From contig DUEV01000001.1 of the NCBI GenBank assembly GCA_011170375.1, forward strand, positions 186,001 through 250,000: 64,000 nt of DNA, read 5' to 3'. Positions 17,700-26,782 of the stretch are shown one piece after another. The translations under genes were made by a program, and so were the position numbers. This DNA comes from Dehalococcoidia bacterium. GTDB lineage: Bacteria > Chloroflexota > Dehalococcoidia > Dehalococcoidales > Fen-1064. Numbering within the stretch: position 1 is the first letter of the stretch; the number at the start of each line of letters is the position of its first letter. The notes under the pieces were generated by a model. The model was not told the DNA's origin. It ran no database searches and worked only from the letters and a program-made list of their open reading frames with translations.

Positions 17700-19181
17700 A
17701 TGCAAATGGATGCTGAAACGTCTAAATCAATACCACGATTGGGTTATATGACCGTAAAACCGCGCTATCCACTCATTGAAGAGGTTGACCATAGACTGTC
17801 ACCACTTGATACCTTCGAACCCCTCCGCGATGAACCATTTAGTTTCTTCCTTGATAGCGGCATGGACCACCACAAGCTGGGACGCTATTCGTTTATCGGC
17901 AGCAACCCCTTTCTGGTATTAAGCAGTCGGGGTAGTGAGTGTAGTATTCTTCGCGGTTCAGAGGAGACCTGCCTGGTTGGCAACCCGTTCGATATCCTCG
18001 GTCAATTTCTGGAGCTCTACCGGCTGGACTCGTCTGCTTTCCCCGTCCCCTTCTCGGGTGGCGCCGTTGGCTATTTGAGCTATGACCTCTGCCATTTTAT
18101 CGAACGGCTGCCAAGCACGGCGGTGGATGACCTCGAATTACCCGAGTGCTATTTCGGTTTCTATGACATGGTGCTGGCCTTTGACAATCTTCAGGGTAAG
18201 GTCTACATTGTTTCAACGGGTTTCCCCGAACTGGAAGAGACCGCTAGGCTGAAGCGGGCCAGAGAGCGTCTCAGTGAGTTCAAGGCCAGGCTTGCGAACG
18301 ATGTTACACGGCTAGAGCCAGCGGTGTCAGTCTGTGCTGTGACAGGCGCCCTGCGTGGTGGCTTTACGCATGAAGAGTATGTGGCTGCCGTCGAAAGAGC
18401 ACGGCAGTACATTATCGCCGGTGACATCTTCGAGGTGAATCTGTCACAACGGTTCGAGACCGAGCTTGCTATCAGCCCCTACGAGTTATACCACCGACTC
18501 AGAAAGATAAACCCGGCCCCCTTTGCCTGTTATCTCGGCTTTGATGAGACTACGATAGTCAGCGCCTCACCAGAGCGGTTCCTCCGTACACGAGGCGACT
18601 GGGTGGAGACACGCCCGATTAAGGGTACCCGGGCACGGGGCAGGACGCCGGATGAAGACCAGGCGCTTGCTCGTGAGCTTCTCAACAGCATCAAAGACCG
18701 GGCGGAGAATATAATGATTGTTGACCTGGAGCGGAACGACCTCGGCCGGGTATGTCGCTATGGTACCGTTAAGGTGACCGAGCTGGCCATTCTGGAGGTC
18801 TTCCCCACGGTTTTTCACCTTACCTCGACCGTAGAGGGCCGATTGAGAAAAGGCAAGAACGGCATCGACCTGCTCAAGGCGACCTTCCCCGGCGGCTCGA
18901 TAACCGGTGCACCCAAGGTACGTGCCATGGAGATTATCGATGAACTGGAGCCCACCAGAAGGAGCGTCTACACCGGCAACATCGGCTACATCGGTTTTGA
19001 CGGTAACCTTGACCTGAATATCGTCATCCGCACCTTCATTATTAAGGATGGCAAGGCCTATTTTCAGGTGGGCGGGGCGGTTGTCTATGATTCTGACCCC
19101 GAGGCTGAATACCAGGAGACGCTGGACAAGGGTCGGGCTTTGATTAACGCCCTGAATATTGCCGGACCGGGTGAGAGATAA
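17700..19181 (+). CDS. pabB: Aminodeoxychorismate synthase component I
   Basis: About 493 residues from ATG 17700; an in-frame TTG lies at 17673 and another ATG at 17748, and none has a clear ribosome-binding site. The chorismate-binding domain is complete, with SASPERFL, RPIKGTRARG, DRAENIMIVDLERNDLGR and PGGSITGAPKVRAMEI. PIKGT with Lys is typical of PabB, while TrpE has an Ala-containing version; the N-terminal RYSFIGSNPFLVL also fits. With PabA it converts chorismate to aminodeoxychorismate for folate. pabA starts 2 bp downstream. Confidence 0.88.
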   Translation: MQMDAETSKSIPRLGYMTVKPRYPLIEEVDHRLSPLDTFEPLRDEPFSFFLDSGMDHHKLGRYSFIGSNPFLVLSSRGSECSILRGSEETCLVGNPFDILGQFLELYRLDSSAFPVPFSGGAVGYLSYDLCHFIERLPSTAVDDLELPECYFGFYDMVLAFDNLQGKVYIVSTGFPELEETARLKRARERLSEFKARLANDVTRLEPAVSVCAVTGALRGGFTHEEYVAAVERARQYIIAGDIFEVNLSQRFETELAISPYELYHRLRKINPAPFACYLGFDETTIVSASPERFLRTRGDWVETRPIKGTRARGRTPDEDQALARELLNSIKDRAENIMIVDLERNDLGRVCRYGTVKVTELAILEVFPTVFHLTSTVEGRLRKGKNGIDLLKATFPGGSITGAPKVRAMEIIDELEPTRRSVYTGNIGYIGFDGNLDLNIVIRTFIIKDGKAYFQVGGAVVYDSDPEAEYQETLDKGRALINALNIAGPGER

Positions 19182-19183
19182 AA

Positions 19184-19783
19184 ATGGTTGTTGTTATCGA
19201 TAATTACGATTCTTTTGTCTATAACCTGGCCCAATATCTCGGGGAGCTGGGCTGGAGGCCGGTGGTGCACCGCAACGATGCGGTCACCCTGGGGGAAATC
19301 GAAAAGTCCCGTCCTTCGCATATAATTATCTCCCCGGGTCCCTGTACCCCGCTTGAGGCGGGCATTTCTAACGATGTCGTCCGTCATTTTGCCGGCAAGG
19401 TCCCTATTCTCGGCGTTTGCCTGGGGCACCAGTGTATTGGCTATGTCTTCGGTGGAGAGATTGTTCAGGCTACTGTACCGACTCATGGCAAGAGCTCGCT
19501 GGTCTACCACGATGGACAGGCGGTATACGCCGGCCTGCCGAATCCCTTCGAGGGGGGCCGTTACCATTCCCTGGTGGTGGGGGAGCACAACTGGCCGCCG
19601 GTACTGGAGAAGTCGGCCACGACCAGTGACGGCGTTGTCATGGGTATCCGGCACCGGGAATACGTGGTTGAAGGGGTGCAGTTTCATCCAGAGTCGATTA
19701 TGACCGATGTCGGCCATGCCGTGTTGAGGAATTTCCTGGGTTACCGGCAGCCGGTGTGGCCGCGGGAGCGGGTCAGTGTCTGA
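19184..19783 (+). CDS. pabA: Aminodeoxychorismate synthase glutamine amidotransferase
   Basis: 199 residues. Class I glutamine amidotransferase: DNYDSFVYNLAQYL at the N-terminus, SPGPCTP for the oxyanion strand, nucleophile Cys in GVCLGHQ (about residue 82) and the catalytic HPES near 169. It supplies ammonia to PabB. Overlaps the pabC start by 8 bp. It could also serve anthranilate synthase, but the gene order favours folate. Confidence 0.92.
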   Translation: MVVVIDNYDSFVYNLAQYLGELGWRPVVHRNDAVTLGEIEKSRPSHIIISPGPCTPLEAGISNDVVRHFAGKVPILGVCLGHQCIGYVFGGEIVQATVPTHGKSSLVYHDGQAVYAGLPNPFEGGRYHSLVVGEHNWPPVLEKSATTSDGVVMGIRHREYVVEGVQFHPESIMTDVGHAVLRNFLGYRQPVWPRERVSV

Positions 19784-20633
19784 AATAGTCTACCTGAACG
19801 GCTCTCTTGTTCCTCGCGAGGACGCCCGAATATCCGTTATGGACTATGGCTTCCTCTACGGCTACGGGCTCTTCGAGACGATGCGTGCCTATGGAGGGAA
19901 GGTGTTCCGACTGGACAGGCACCTCGAAAGGCTGGCCAGCTCGGCGGAGACGCTGGGAATAGCTATTGATAAATCGGTGCTCAGTGGTGCGGTGATGGAT
20001 ACTATCAAGGCCAATGGATTAAGCGAGGCCCGTATCCGGCTGACCGTCTCCATCGGTGAAGGGGGAACGGTGCCTGACCCGTCCTCATGTGGCCAGCCCA
20101 CGGTACTGGTGGTGGCCGGTGAATATCGACCTTTACCCGACGAGGTCTATGAAAAGGGTTATCGAGCAATCATTTCGTCAGTCCGCCGTAATAGCCAGTC
20201 ACCTGTCTCCGCAATGAAATCGCTCAGCTACCTGGAGAGTATGCTTGGCCGACAGGAAGCCAGGGTAGCCGGCGTGGATGAGGCAATTTGCCCCAATGGG
20301 GAGGGGATGCTGGCCGAGGCCAGCACGAGTAACGTCTTTCTGGTGGGGGATGGTGCCCTGAAGACGCCGTCGGTATCCAGCGGCATCCTCCCGGGTGTCA
20401 CGCGTGAGGCTGTGCTGGAGCTAGCCGGAAAACTGGGCATTACCACTATAGAAGATGACATAACGTTGAATGAATTGATTCAGGCAGATGAGGCCTTTCT
20501 GACCAACTCGGTCATGGAGATAATGCCCCTGACAGAGGTAGATGGGAAGCCAATCGGTTCAGGAGTACCGGGACAGGTCACGCGAAAATTGATGGGGGCT
20601 TATAAGGAACTGGTGAGTAGGGAGGTCGGGTAG
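19776..20633 (+). CDS. pabC: Class IV aminotransferase, probable aminodeoxychorismate lyase
   Basis: 285 residues from a GTG start within the pabA end. Fold type IV PLP enzyme: MDYGFLYGYGLFETMRAYGG, SAMKSLSYLESMLGRQEA with the PLP-lysine in SAMKSLSYLES (about residue 151), and EASTSNVFLV. It releases pyruvate from aminodeoxychorismate to make p-aminobenzoate. D-amino acid or branched-chain aminotransferases share the fold, so the call rests on the pabBA context. It ends directly against the convergent PhzF-family gene. Confidence 0.82.
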   Translation: MSEIVYLNGSLVPREDARISVMDYGFLYGYGLFETMRAYGGKVFRLDRHLERLASSAETLGIAIDKSVLSGAVMDTIKANGLSEARIRLTVSIGEGGTVPDPSSCGQPTVLVVAGEYRPLPDEVYEKGYRAIISSVRRNSQSPVSAMKSLSYLESMLGRQEARVAGVDEAICPNGEGMLAEASTSNVFLVGDGALKTPSVSSGILPGVTREAVLELAGKLGITTIEDDITLNELIQADEAFLTNSVMEIMPLTEVDGKPIGSGVPGQVTRKLMGAYKELVSREVG

Positions 20634-21416
20634 TTAAACTGTTATTGTGCCCTCAAGATAGAGTACCGCTCTTCCGGCGATGGTGACATGCTCGCCGCGG
20701 TCTTCGCAGAATAGCTCGCCGCCCCTTTTGGATACCTGTCTGGCGTGTAGTTGTTTCTTGCCTAGCCTCTGTGACCAGTAGGGTACCAGTACACAGTGTG
20801 CCGAGCCGGTGACGGGGTCTTCGGGAATGCCGACATTTGGGGCGAAATACCTTGATACGAAGTCGCACTGTTCGCCCGGCGCCGTCACAATGGTCCCAAA
20901 CTCATACCGGGTCAGCAGGCTGAAGTCCGGCTGCAGTTCTCTGACGGTACGCTCGTCCGCAAACACCGCCAGCAGCTGTTTTTCTGCCCCCAAGACTTCC
21001 ATCGGCGGGTGTCCCAGGGCATCGGCCAGTCCCTCGGGGGTTTCTCGGGGGGTGGGTATCATCGCCGGGAAGTCCATCTCCAGGAGTCCCTCTTTCTGAG
21101 TGACCGTGAGCACGCCACGCTCCCGGGTCTGGAAATGCACGGTAGACTCCGACCAGTCTAGGCAGTTGAAAACGACAAAGGCGCTGGCCAGTGTGGCGTG
21201 CCCGCAGAGCGATACCTCGGTTAGAGGCGTGAACCACCTGATTTCGAACCCTTCATCACTTTTCACCAGGAAAGCCGTTTCTGAGAGGTTGTTCTCAGCG
21301 GCGACGGCCTGTAAACGGGCGTCATCGAGCCAACCGTCCAGCAGGCAAACGGCGGCCGGGTTGCCTTTGAAGATCTCGGAGGTGAAGGCATCTACCTGAT
21401 ATAGCGGGATTTTCAT
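20634..21416 (-). CDS. PhzF-family isomerase/epimerase-like protein
   Basis: 260 residues from the ATG at 21416, preceded by AAAGGAG; a longer frame to 21452 lacks this support. Family features are IPLYQVDAFTSEIFKGNPAA at the N-terminus with a NNLSETAF segment (catalytic Glu region), a CGHATLAS motif and C-terminal DPVTGSAHCVL. PhzF proteins isomerise dihydro-hydroxyanthranilate; most genomic members have unknown substrates. Convergent with pabC with no gap. Confidence 0.92.
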   Translation of the reverse strand: MKIPLYQVDAFTSEIFKGNPAAVCLLDGWLDDARLQAVAAENNLSETAFLVKSDEGFEIRWFTPLTEVSLCGHATLASAFVVFNCLDWSESTVHFQTRERGVLTVTQKEGLLEMDFPAMIPTPRETPEGLADALGHPPMEVLGAEKQLLAVFADERTVRELQPDFSLLTRYEFGTIVTAPGEQCDFVSRYFAPNVGIPEDPVTGSAHCVLVPYWSQRLGKKQLHARQVSKRGGELFCEDRGEHVTIAGRAVLYLEGTITV

Positions 21417-21438
21417 GCTGCTCCTTTGGGTAAGCGAA

Positions 21439-22311
21439 TCAGCCACGCACAATGGCGTCGGTCATTCGGCAGACCCGTACCATCTGCCGGACATCGTGCA
21501 CCCGCACAATGTCCGCCCCGTTGGCGATGCCGATGGCGACGGTGGCGGCGGTGCCCTCGACCCGCTCGGAGGCGGGGAGGTTGAGCACCATCTTTATCAG
21601 GGACTTGCGGGAGGTCCCCAGCAGGATGGGTTGACCAAGCTCTTTCAGTTCGGCGAGGCGGCGCACCAGCTCGATGTCCTGCTGCCAGGTCTTACCGAAA
21701 CCGATGCCGGGGTCGATGATGATGTTTTCGCGGGGTACCCCGGCACTGATGGCCGTCTCGATGCTCCACTTAAGAGACGCGATAACCTCGGCCATGACGT
21801 CTTCATACAAAGCGGTATCACGCTGGGATTGAGCATCATAGTCGCCCTTGTCCCGCTGGTTGCTCATCAGGATAATTGGCACGTTCCTCTCGGCGGTCAG
21901 CTCCGCCAGCCGCGGGTCGTGTTTCAGTCCGCACTGGTCGTTGAGCATAGCCGTACCAGCGTCGAGAGCACGGACGGCCACCTCTGATTTGTAGGTATCG
22001 ACACTCAGCGGTACGGATACTGTACCAGCCAGCCGTTCAAGGACAGGAAGCACGCGCCTGATTTCTTCATCGATACTGATTGGGGAGGAGCCGGGGCGGG
22101 TGGACTCCCCGCCGATGTCGAGGATATCGGCGCCTTCCTCGACAAAGCGCTGTGCCTGTGCCAGGATTGCTTCAACATTAGAGAGGCCGTCACCGGAGAA
22201 CGATTCCGGAGACACGTTGATGATGCCCATCACATAGGTCCGCTCTCCCCAACGGAACTCGGTATCACCGCAGCGGGTAACATTCGGTTCACTCATGGGT
22301 CTCGCTCCCAC
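21439..22311 (-). CDS. folP: Dihydropteroate synthase
   Basis: 290 residues (an internal ATG, MSEPNV, lies 5 codons in). Seen: VMGIINVSPESFSGDG in place of the usual NVTPDSFSDGG, the pterin site segment ADILDIGGESTRPGS, PLSVDTYKSEVA and DPGIGFGKTWQQDIEL. It joins p-aminobenzoate, the product of the pab genes just upstream on the other strand, to the pterin. Separated from phzF by 22 bp on the same strand, so the two are likely co-transcribed with folP first. Confidence 0.95.
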   Translation of the reverse strand: MGARPMSEPNVTRCGDTEFRWGERTYVMGIINVSPESFSGDGLSNVEAILAQAQRFVEEGADILDIGGESTRPGSSPISIDEEIRRVLPVLERLAGTVSVPLSVDTYKSEVAVRALDAGTAMLNDQCGLKHDPRLAELTAERNVPIILMSNQRDKGDYDAQSQRDTALYEDVMAEVIASLKWSIETAISAGVPRENIIIDPGIGFGKTWQQDIELVRRLAELKELGQPILLGTSRKSLIKMVLNLPASERVEGTAATVAIGIANGADIVRVHDVRQMVRVCRMTDAIVRG

Positions 22312-22391
22312 AAAAGATAGTAATCATGAATCGTCTCTCAAGGCCTACTTTAGCTGACCGTGCGGTGCCAGTCAATAATTAATGTTATGGA

Positions 22392-22495
22392 GATTGCTTC
22401 GCTTTGCTCGCAATGACAGCTCTCCTGCAATGAGGGTTCCCCTCGCAATGACAGCCCTACACGTCATTGCGAGGAGCGGAAGCGACGAAGCAATC
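22392..22495. repeat. Inverted-repeat element of the dispersed small palindrome type
   Basis: Two arms face each other: GATTGCTTCGCTTTGCTCGC at 22392-22411 (continuing AATGACA) and, in reverse, CGTCATTGCGAGGAGCGGAA at 22462-22481 (continuing to GCAATC at 22495). A third partial copy, CTCGCAATGACAGC, lies at 22442-22455. Similar CGTCATTGCGAGGAGC palindromes are a common dispersed family in many bacterial genomes (known from memory). It sits between folP and the ferritin-like gene and has no coding sense. Confidence 0.8.
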
Positions 22496-22558
22496 CCCCT
22501 CCTGAAAAAGAGAGGTTGCCTTGTGCAGGAATCAGGTTTCTATTTTGCTAGTATCTTC

Positions 22559-23404
22559 CTAGTCGGACTTCTTTTCTTCTTCCAGCAGGTCACCGAAGAC
22601 CTCGGCGTGGTATATCTCGTTATCGCGCAGGCGCAGGAATAGCTTCTTGAGCTTGGCGTCAGTTGTCTTGTTGGCGGCCTGGTCATAGGCATCGGCCACC
22701 TCGTTCTCTATATTGATGTCGGCGCTGAGCATGTCACTTGTCTTGGTCGATTTGTCGACCTCAGTATGCTCGATAATCGGAGTGCCGCCCATGTCGATTA
22801 CCTTTTCGGCCAGCCAGCCCAGGTGCTGCATCTCGTTGATTGCTTGGTCTTCCAGTTCTTCGGCAGCCTCTTCATTGGGTGTTATATACCTCTGGAGGAG
22901 GTACTGAAGGATAACGGTATACTCATGCTCAATGCCCCAGTTGAGAGTCCTGATAGTATCGTCGCTCTTCGTACCTCTGACATCTTCCATGGCCTCTCTA
23001 TGTGACTTCTCAACAAAGTGTTCGAAATCACCCCGGTGGGCTTCTTCGTCGGAGAGGATACGCCGCAATAGTCTCTTTATCTTCGGATCATCAATGGCTT
23101 CAATGTGCTCCTTGTATTGGGCGATGGCACCCTCTTCGAGAGAGACGTTATTCACCATCCAATCGTGGACAGATGCCCCGCCCATCTTCATGGTGCCGCG
23201 TTCCAGGCTGGGGACTCCGCCCAGTTCAGCAACAGTTTCCGCCAGCCAGTCCAAGTGTCGCATCTCATCACGTGCCATTGCCTCAATCTCACAGGCCATC
23301 TCTCCTTCACCCATTCCATACGCATGGGTCAGGTACTGGATGATAGCGCCGTGCTCGTCTTGAATATCTTTGTTCAGTAGTTCAATGACCTTTTCTTTGT
23401 CCAT
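22559..23404 (-). CDS. Double ferritin-like protein (two bacterioferritin-like domains)
   Basis: 281 residues that fall into two ferritin-like four-helix domains of about 140 residues. Repeat 1 has DEHGAIIQYLTHAY and ARDEMRHLDWLAE, then SDEEAHRGDFE; repeat 2 has EHEYTVILQYLLQRY and AINEMQHLGWLAE, then EIYHAEVFGDLL. Each keeps the E...ExxH spacing of a diiron site. The ATG is preceded by GGAGGGACTG. It is last in a minus-strand cluster with superoxide reductase, rubredoxin and a ferritin-like protein, so it probably handles peroxide or iron. Confidence 0.85.
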   Translation of the reverse strand: MDKEKVIELLNKDIQDEHGAIIQYLTHAYGMGEGEMACEIEAMARDEMRHLDWLAETVAELGGVPSLERGTMKMGGASVHDWMVNNVSLEEGAIAQYKEHIEAIDDPKIKRLLRRILSDEEAHRGDFEHFVEKSHREAMEDVRGTKSDDTIRTLNWGIEHEYTVILQYLLQRYITPNEEAAEELEDQAINEMQHLGWLAEKVIDMGGTPIIEHTEVDKSTKTSDMLSADINIENEVADAYDQAANKTTDAKLKKLFLRLRDNEIYHAEVFGDLLEEEKKSD

Positions 23405-23480
23405 CAGTCCCTCCTATAAAGTTTGAGATATTAGTGTCTTATTAGGATATGCTGCAACTCCTGATAGCTAGCCGTATTCT

Positions 23481-23861
23481 CTAGCCGGCGGACTTCCACA
23501 GGCCGTGAACACTGCAATATTCCCGGGCGGTTGCTTTCTGTCCTTTGGCCTCGAAGACTGCTTCCGGCTTTTCTCCCGGCTTGAGGAAGTGTCGGCAGGA
23601 CTCGCCGTCAATGGTCAGTTCCACCCACTCGATATAGTGTTCGGCTTCCATGGGATGCGGTACTTCGCCTACTTTCACTTTGGTACCACTGTCGCTTGCT
23701 TCCACCACCGGGACGTGCTTTTCCAGACCGACGTCGCTGGTTTTCTCCTGAAGCAGCTCCATGGGTTGACCGCAGCAGACCAGTTGCCCAGCTCCGGCAT
23801 GCAGCACCTCGACGATATTACCGCAGACATTGCACTTGTAAATCCGTTTTTGTTCTGCCAT
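23481..23861 (-). CDS. dfx: Desulfoferrodoxin (superoxide reductase, 2Fe type)
   Basis: 126 residues. The N-terminal desulforedoxin-like domain has CNVCG and VCCGQPM (FeCys4 site); the catalytic domain has EKHVPV, VPHPMEAEHYIEW and the C-terminal YCSVHGLWK (FeHis4Cys site). It reduces superoxide to peroxide with electrons from rubredoxin, whose gene lies 44 bp upstream. Start supported by GGAGGGGAGATAGAAA on the minus strand. Confidence 0.95.
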   Translation of the reverse strand: MAEQKRIYKCNVCGNIVEVLHAGAGQLVCCGQPMELLQEKTSDVGLEKHVPVVEASDSGTKVKVGEVPHPMEAEHYIEWVELTIDGESCRHFLKPGEKPEAVFEAKGQKATAREYCSVHGLWKSAG

Positions 23862-23905
23862 TTTCTATCTCCCCTCCTTCGTTATTTCTGGCAGTATGCT
23901 GAATC

Positions 23906-24067
23906 TTAGTCCATTTTTTCAAAATCGCTCTTGGCGGCCCCGCAGACGGGGCACTCCCAGTCGTCAGGTAGTTCATCAAACGGTGTCCCTGGTTCTATCC
24001 CATTGTCTGGGTCACCGAGTTCCGGGTCGTAGATGTAGCCACAAACTGTGCACTCATATTTGTCCAT
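23906..24067 (-). CDS. Rubredoxin
   Basis: A 53-residue frame from ATG at 24067. It has [20 protein letters not shown] at the start and [19 protein letters not shown] at the end, the two CxxCG knuckles that bind one iron. Length and sequence are those of a single-domain rubredoxin. It probably carries electrons to the superoxide reductase and to the ferritin-like peroxide-reducing proteins on either side. It starts 9 bp after the stop of the ferritin-like gene 24077-24607. Confidence 0.95.
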   Translation of the reverse strand: MDKYECTVCGYIYDPELGDPDNGIEPGTPFDELPDDWECPVCGAAKSDFEKMD

Positions 24068-24076
24068 TTTACCGAC

Positions 24077-24607
24077 CTAACCTCCATCCAGCGAAGGGTG
24101 TTCTTTTTGAGCAAACCACTGGACCGGGTCCTTCAGGTAATCATAGTAGTCTCGCAGAAGCTGATGGTGCACTGTTTCCTCAGCAGCGACCGCTTCATAG
24201 AAATCTTTCTCGGCGGCGAAGGTCGCGGTGCGGCTCCGGGCTTTGTAGAAATCGTAGCTCTTGTTTTCCATGTCCATCGCGGTATCAACAGCTTCAAGTT
24301 CGGTAGTCAGGGCAGTGATGCCTGTGCCAAGCTTTTCTACCTGCTGGGCAAAAAGAGTCTTCAGATGCTGCTCCCCCGTGGATTCGAGCTTAATATTGGG
24401 CCAGGACTTTTTCTGCCGGAGTGTCTGGTATATCTGCTCGAACTTCTGACGGTGAAGGTCTTCTTCGGCGGACAAGCTCTCCAGTAGCTTCCGCCCCATC
24501 TCATTGCTACTTTCATGACTGGCCTTCAGGTAGAAATCCTTGCCGTCAATCTCCATCTGCACGGCGACACGCAGCCCTTCCAGGGTCTTTTCGTTCTCGC
24601 TTACCAT
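24077..24607 (-). CDS. Rubrerythrin-like ferritin-family protein without rubredoxin domain
   Basis: 176 residues. EIDGKDFYLKASHES and LSAEEDLHRQKFEQIY (first diiron half, about 18-60), then MDMENKSYDFYKARS and AVAAEETVHHQLLRDYYDYL (second half). The E..ExxH pattern indicates a diiron centre as in rubrerythrin. The usual C-terminal rubredoxin domain is absent, but a separate rubredoxin gene follows immediately. First gene of the minus-strand oxidative-stress cluster; 240 bp of non-coding sequence upstream should hold the promoter. Confidence 0.87.
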   Translation of the reverse strand: MVSENEKTLEGLRVAVQMEIDGKDFYLKASHESSNEMGRKLLESLSAEEDLHRQKFEQIYQTLRQKKSWPNIKLESTGEQHLKTLFAQQVEKLGTGITALTTELEAVDTAMDMENKSYDFYKARSRTATFAAEKDFYEAVAAEETVHHQLLRDYYDYLKDPVQWFAQKEHPSLDGG

Positions 24608-24849
24608 AGTCCTCCTTTACCGTAGAGCATTTACTTATTGAGTATAAATATACTGCAGAGTACTGTGCCTGTATGTGATTTTTGTCGCTCTATGGTTCAT
24701 AGGAAGAAGGAGTGTAACGCATAATAGACCGTGATAACAGTGGTGTCAAGGGTATTTCCCAAGAAAATTGGAACGAGTTCTGAAGTCGGTGTGCATCTGG
24801 ACAGCCTGTTGTGTTAGAGTAGACTATACGTTAGCAACAGAGGCCCGTA

Positions 24850-26160
24850 TTGCAGGAACCGGATAATTCACTTAGCGACTTCATGCCGAAAAGAAGGAAG
24901 ATCTTTTACGGCTGGTGGATAGTTGTAGCTTCTACTCTTCTGAACGTGCTTGCTGGTGGTACCTTTGTCTACGGTCTCTCTGTTTTCTTCAATCCTATCA
25001 GAAATACCTTTGGCTGGGGTGCTGCCGTTACCTCGGTTGCCTTCACCCTGGGGAGACTTGAATCGGGCCTGCTTGAGGCCGTGGCAGGCCTTCTGGTTGA
25101 CAAAGTCGGACCGAGGAAGCTGATGCTCTGTGGCTGGAGCGTGGTCGGTCTGGGTTTCCTGATGATGAGCAACGTCAACTCCCTGTGGTTGTTCTACGGC
25201 TCTTTTCTGGTTATGGCGGTGGGGATGAGTTTTTCCGCGTTCATTGTCATTTTTGCTACCATTGCCAACTGGTTTGAGAAGAAGAGAAGTCGCGCCATGA
25301 CAGTGGTTGTGACCGGATATGGCCTCAGCGGTACTCTGGTACCCCTTGTGGCCACGACTGTTGATGCATTTGGCTGGCGTGAGACGTTAGCAGCCATGGC
25401 TATTTCAATATGGGTTATCAGTCTGCCGCTCAGTTCATTGATGAGGCATAAACCCGGTCAGTATGGATACCTTCCTGATGGCGCTGGCCCAGAAGCTGTC
25501 GGCGGACCGGTTGAGCTATCACAATCTAGCTCACCCGATGAAACAAGGAGAGGTGATTCAGCCCTTGCAGTCGTAGATTTTACTCTTAAAGAAGCGGCGA
25601 AGACCCGGACTTTCTGGCTGCTTGCCGCTGTAAGTTTCTTCCAGTTCTTCGCGGTAAGTGCAGTTATGGTGCATACAATTCCCTTTCTGGAGAGCATAGA
25701 AGTCTCCAGTAAGATGGCGGCGACCGTGGTGACAGGGATTACCATATCCAGCCTTATCGGTAGGCTGGGTTTTGGCTTCATTGGTGATTTTGCCAATAAG
25801 AGACATCTGATGGCTATCGGCCTCACACTACAGACCATTGGTATTTTCATTTTCTTCCTGGTAGACAGTGATAGAGTGTGGGTCATTATACCCTTCCTGC
25901 TCACCTATGCTCCCGGTTTTGGAGCGATGATGCCGCTGAGGCCGGCTCTGCAGGCCGACTATTTCGGTACAAAGAGCTTCGGGGCGATTATGGGGATTAC
26001 GACGCTAGTGGCCATGGTTGGTGGACTAGCCAGCCCGGTTGTTGCCGGTTGGGTATTTGATGTTACCGGAAGCTATCATACAGCATGGTTGCTGTGTGCC
26101 CTGGTTTCGCTCCCGGCAGTGCCCTGTATGCTACTAGCCAAAGCCCCTACCACCAGGTAA
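24850..26160 (+). CDS. MFS transporter, OFA/monocarboxylate-like
   Basis: 436 residues from a TTG; an ATG at 24883 (MPKRRKIFYGWW) is an equally likely start. Twelve hydrophobic segments. The opening FYGWWIVVASTLLNVLAGGT with GLSVFFNPIRNTFGWGAA is characteristic of the oxalate/formate and monocarboxylate transporter group. IGRLGFGFIGDFANKRHLM is the central MFS motif. Probable importer of an organic acid; substrate uncertain. Confidence 0.88.
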   Translation: MQEPDNSLSDFMPKRRKIFYGWWIVVASTLLNVLAGGTFVYGLSVFFNPIRNTFGWGAAVTSVAFTLGRLESGLLEAVAGLLVDKVGPRKLMLCGWSVVGLGFLMMSNVNSLWLFYGSFLVMAVGMSFSAFIVIFATIANWFEKKRSRAMTVVVTGYGLSGTLVPLVATTVDAFGWRETLAAMAISIWVISLPLSSLMRHKPGQYGYLPDGAGPEAVGGPVELSQSSSPDETRRGDSALAVVDFTLKEAAKTRTFWLLAAVSFFQFFAVSAVMVHTIPFLESIEVSSKMAATVVTGITISSLIGRLGFGFIGDFANKRHLMAIGLTLQTIGIFIFFLVDSDRVWVIIPFLLTYAPGFGAMMPLRPALQADYFGTKSFGAIMGITTLVAMVGGLASPVVAGWVFDVTGSYHTAWLLCALVSLPAVPCMLLAKAPTTR

Positions 26161-26376
26161 ATAAGCCATTCTATCGCCTTTCTGACTATCTTCTGCTCAT
26201 CAAATCTGTTGGCTTTCCTATGTAATTTTTCCCAAATTCCAACAAATCTTACACCTATATCATACACAGGCAGTCTAGTATGGGATGTGCGGAAGTGAGA
26301 CTGGCCTCGGGAATTGCTCGCCTGCTTCGAGTGTTTGCGCCCGCTGTATTACCGCCGGGGTGAAGGAGGACCTGCC

Positions 26377-26637
26377 ATGAAGCTGGTGGTTGGATTCTTT
26401 ATTGGAACATTATTTGCAGGGCTTATCTTGGGTTTAATCAGCGGTGGAATTTCGGTTGCCCAAACCGATGGTGATTCTGACCTCACGACGTTGCTACCTG
26501 ACATCGGTAAAATCTACCGCACGTCGCTGGCTTCTCCATTTCAACAGGTAGAACAGGAAATAGAAGATGAAGATATCGCTAACTTCTATCACCGACTGAT
26601 GGAGAGGACCGGACTTACCCAGTTACCAGAAGAGTAG
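26377..26637 (+). CDS. Small protein with N-terminal membrane or signal segment
   Basis: 86 residues from ATG 26377 with GAAGGAGGACCTGCC upstream; a longer frame from 26314 lacks such support. Residues 1-29 (KLVVGFFIGTLFAGLILG onward) are hydrophobic and end at VAQ, a possible signal-peptidase site. The rest is acidic and helical, ending NFYHRLMERTGLTQLPEE. No known family recognised. Confidence 0.55.
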   Translation: MKLVVGFFIGTLFAGLILGLISGGISVAQTDGDSDLTTLLPDIGKIYRTSLASPFQQVEQEIEDEDIANFYHRLMERTGLTQLPEE

Positions 26638-26752
26638 GCTGCCGGTCTGCTGTGGAAGTCCTTACCCCTTGCTTATAACTGCCCCTGCTTTGCAAACCAT
26701 GCTTAGATGACCGAACCATAGCTGGCATGTTCGTTTATCAAGTATTTATTGT

Positions 26753-26782
26753 GCTGAACCACCTGTATATCGGTGGTTCAGC
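26753..26782. terminator. Perfect hairpin between 26.6-kb gene and archaellum region
   Basis: GCTGAACCACC and GGTGGTTCAGC form an 11-bp perfect stem with an 8-base loop; on the plus strand TTCATTTTG follows, a weak T-tract. It probably ends transcription from the 26377-26637 gene and insulates the archaellum operon. Confidence 0.6.

Noticed and set aside
17700-20633. Reading the pab genes as a tryptophan operon (trpE/trpG)
   Set aside because: The large subunit has PIKGT, typical of PabB; a class IV lyase follows and folP is close; no trpD, trpC, trpF or trpBA genes occur.
22392-22495. CRISPR array
   Set aside because: Only two facing arms and a partial copy without regular spacers; it is an inverted repeat.
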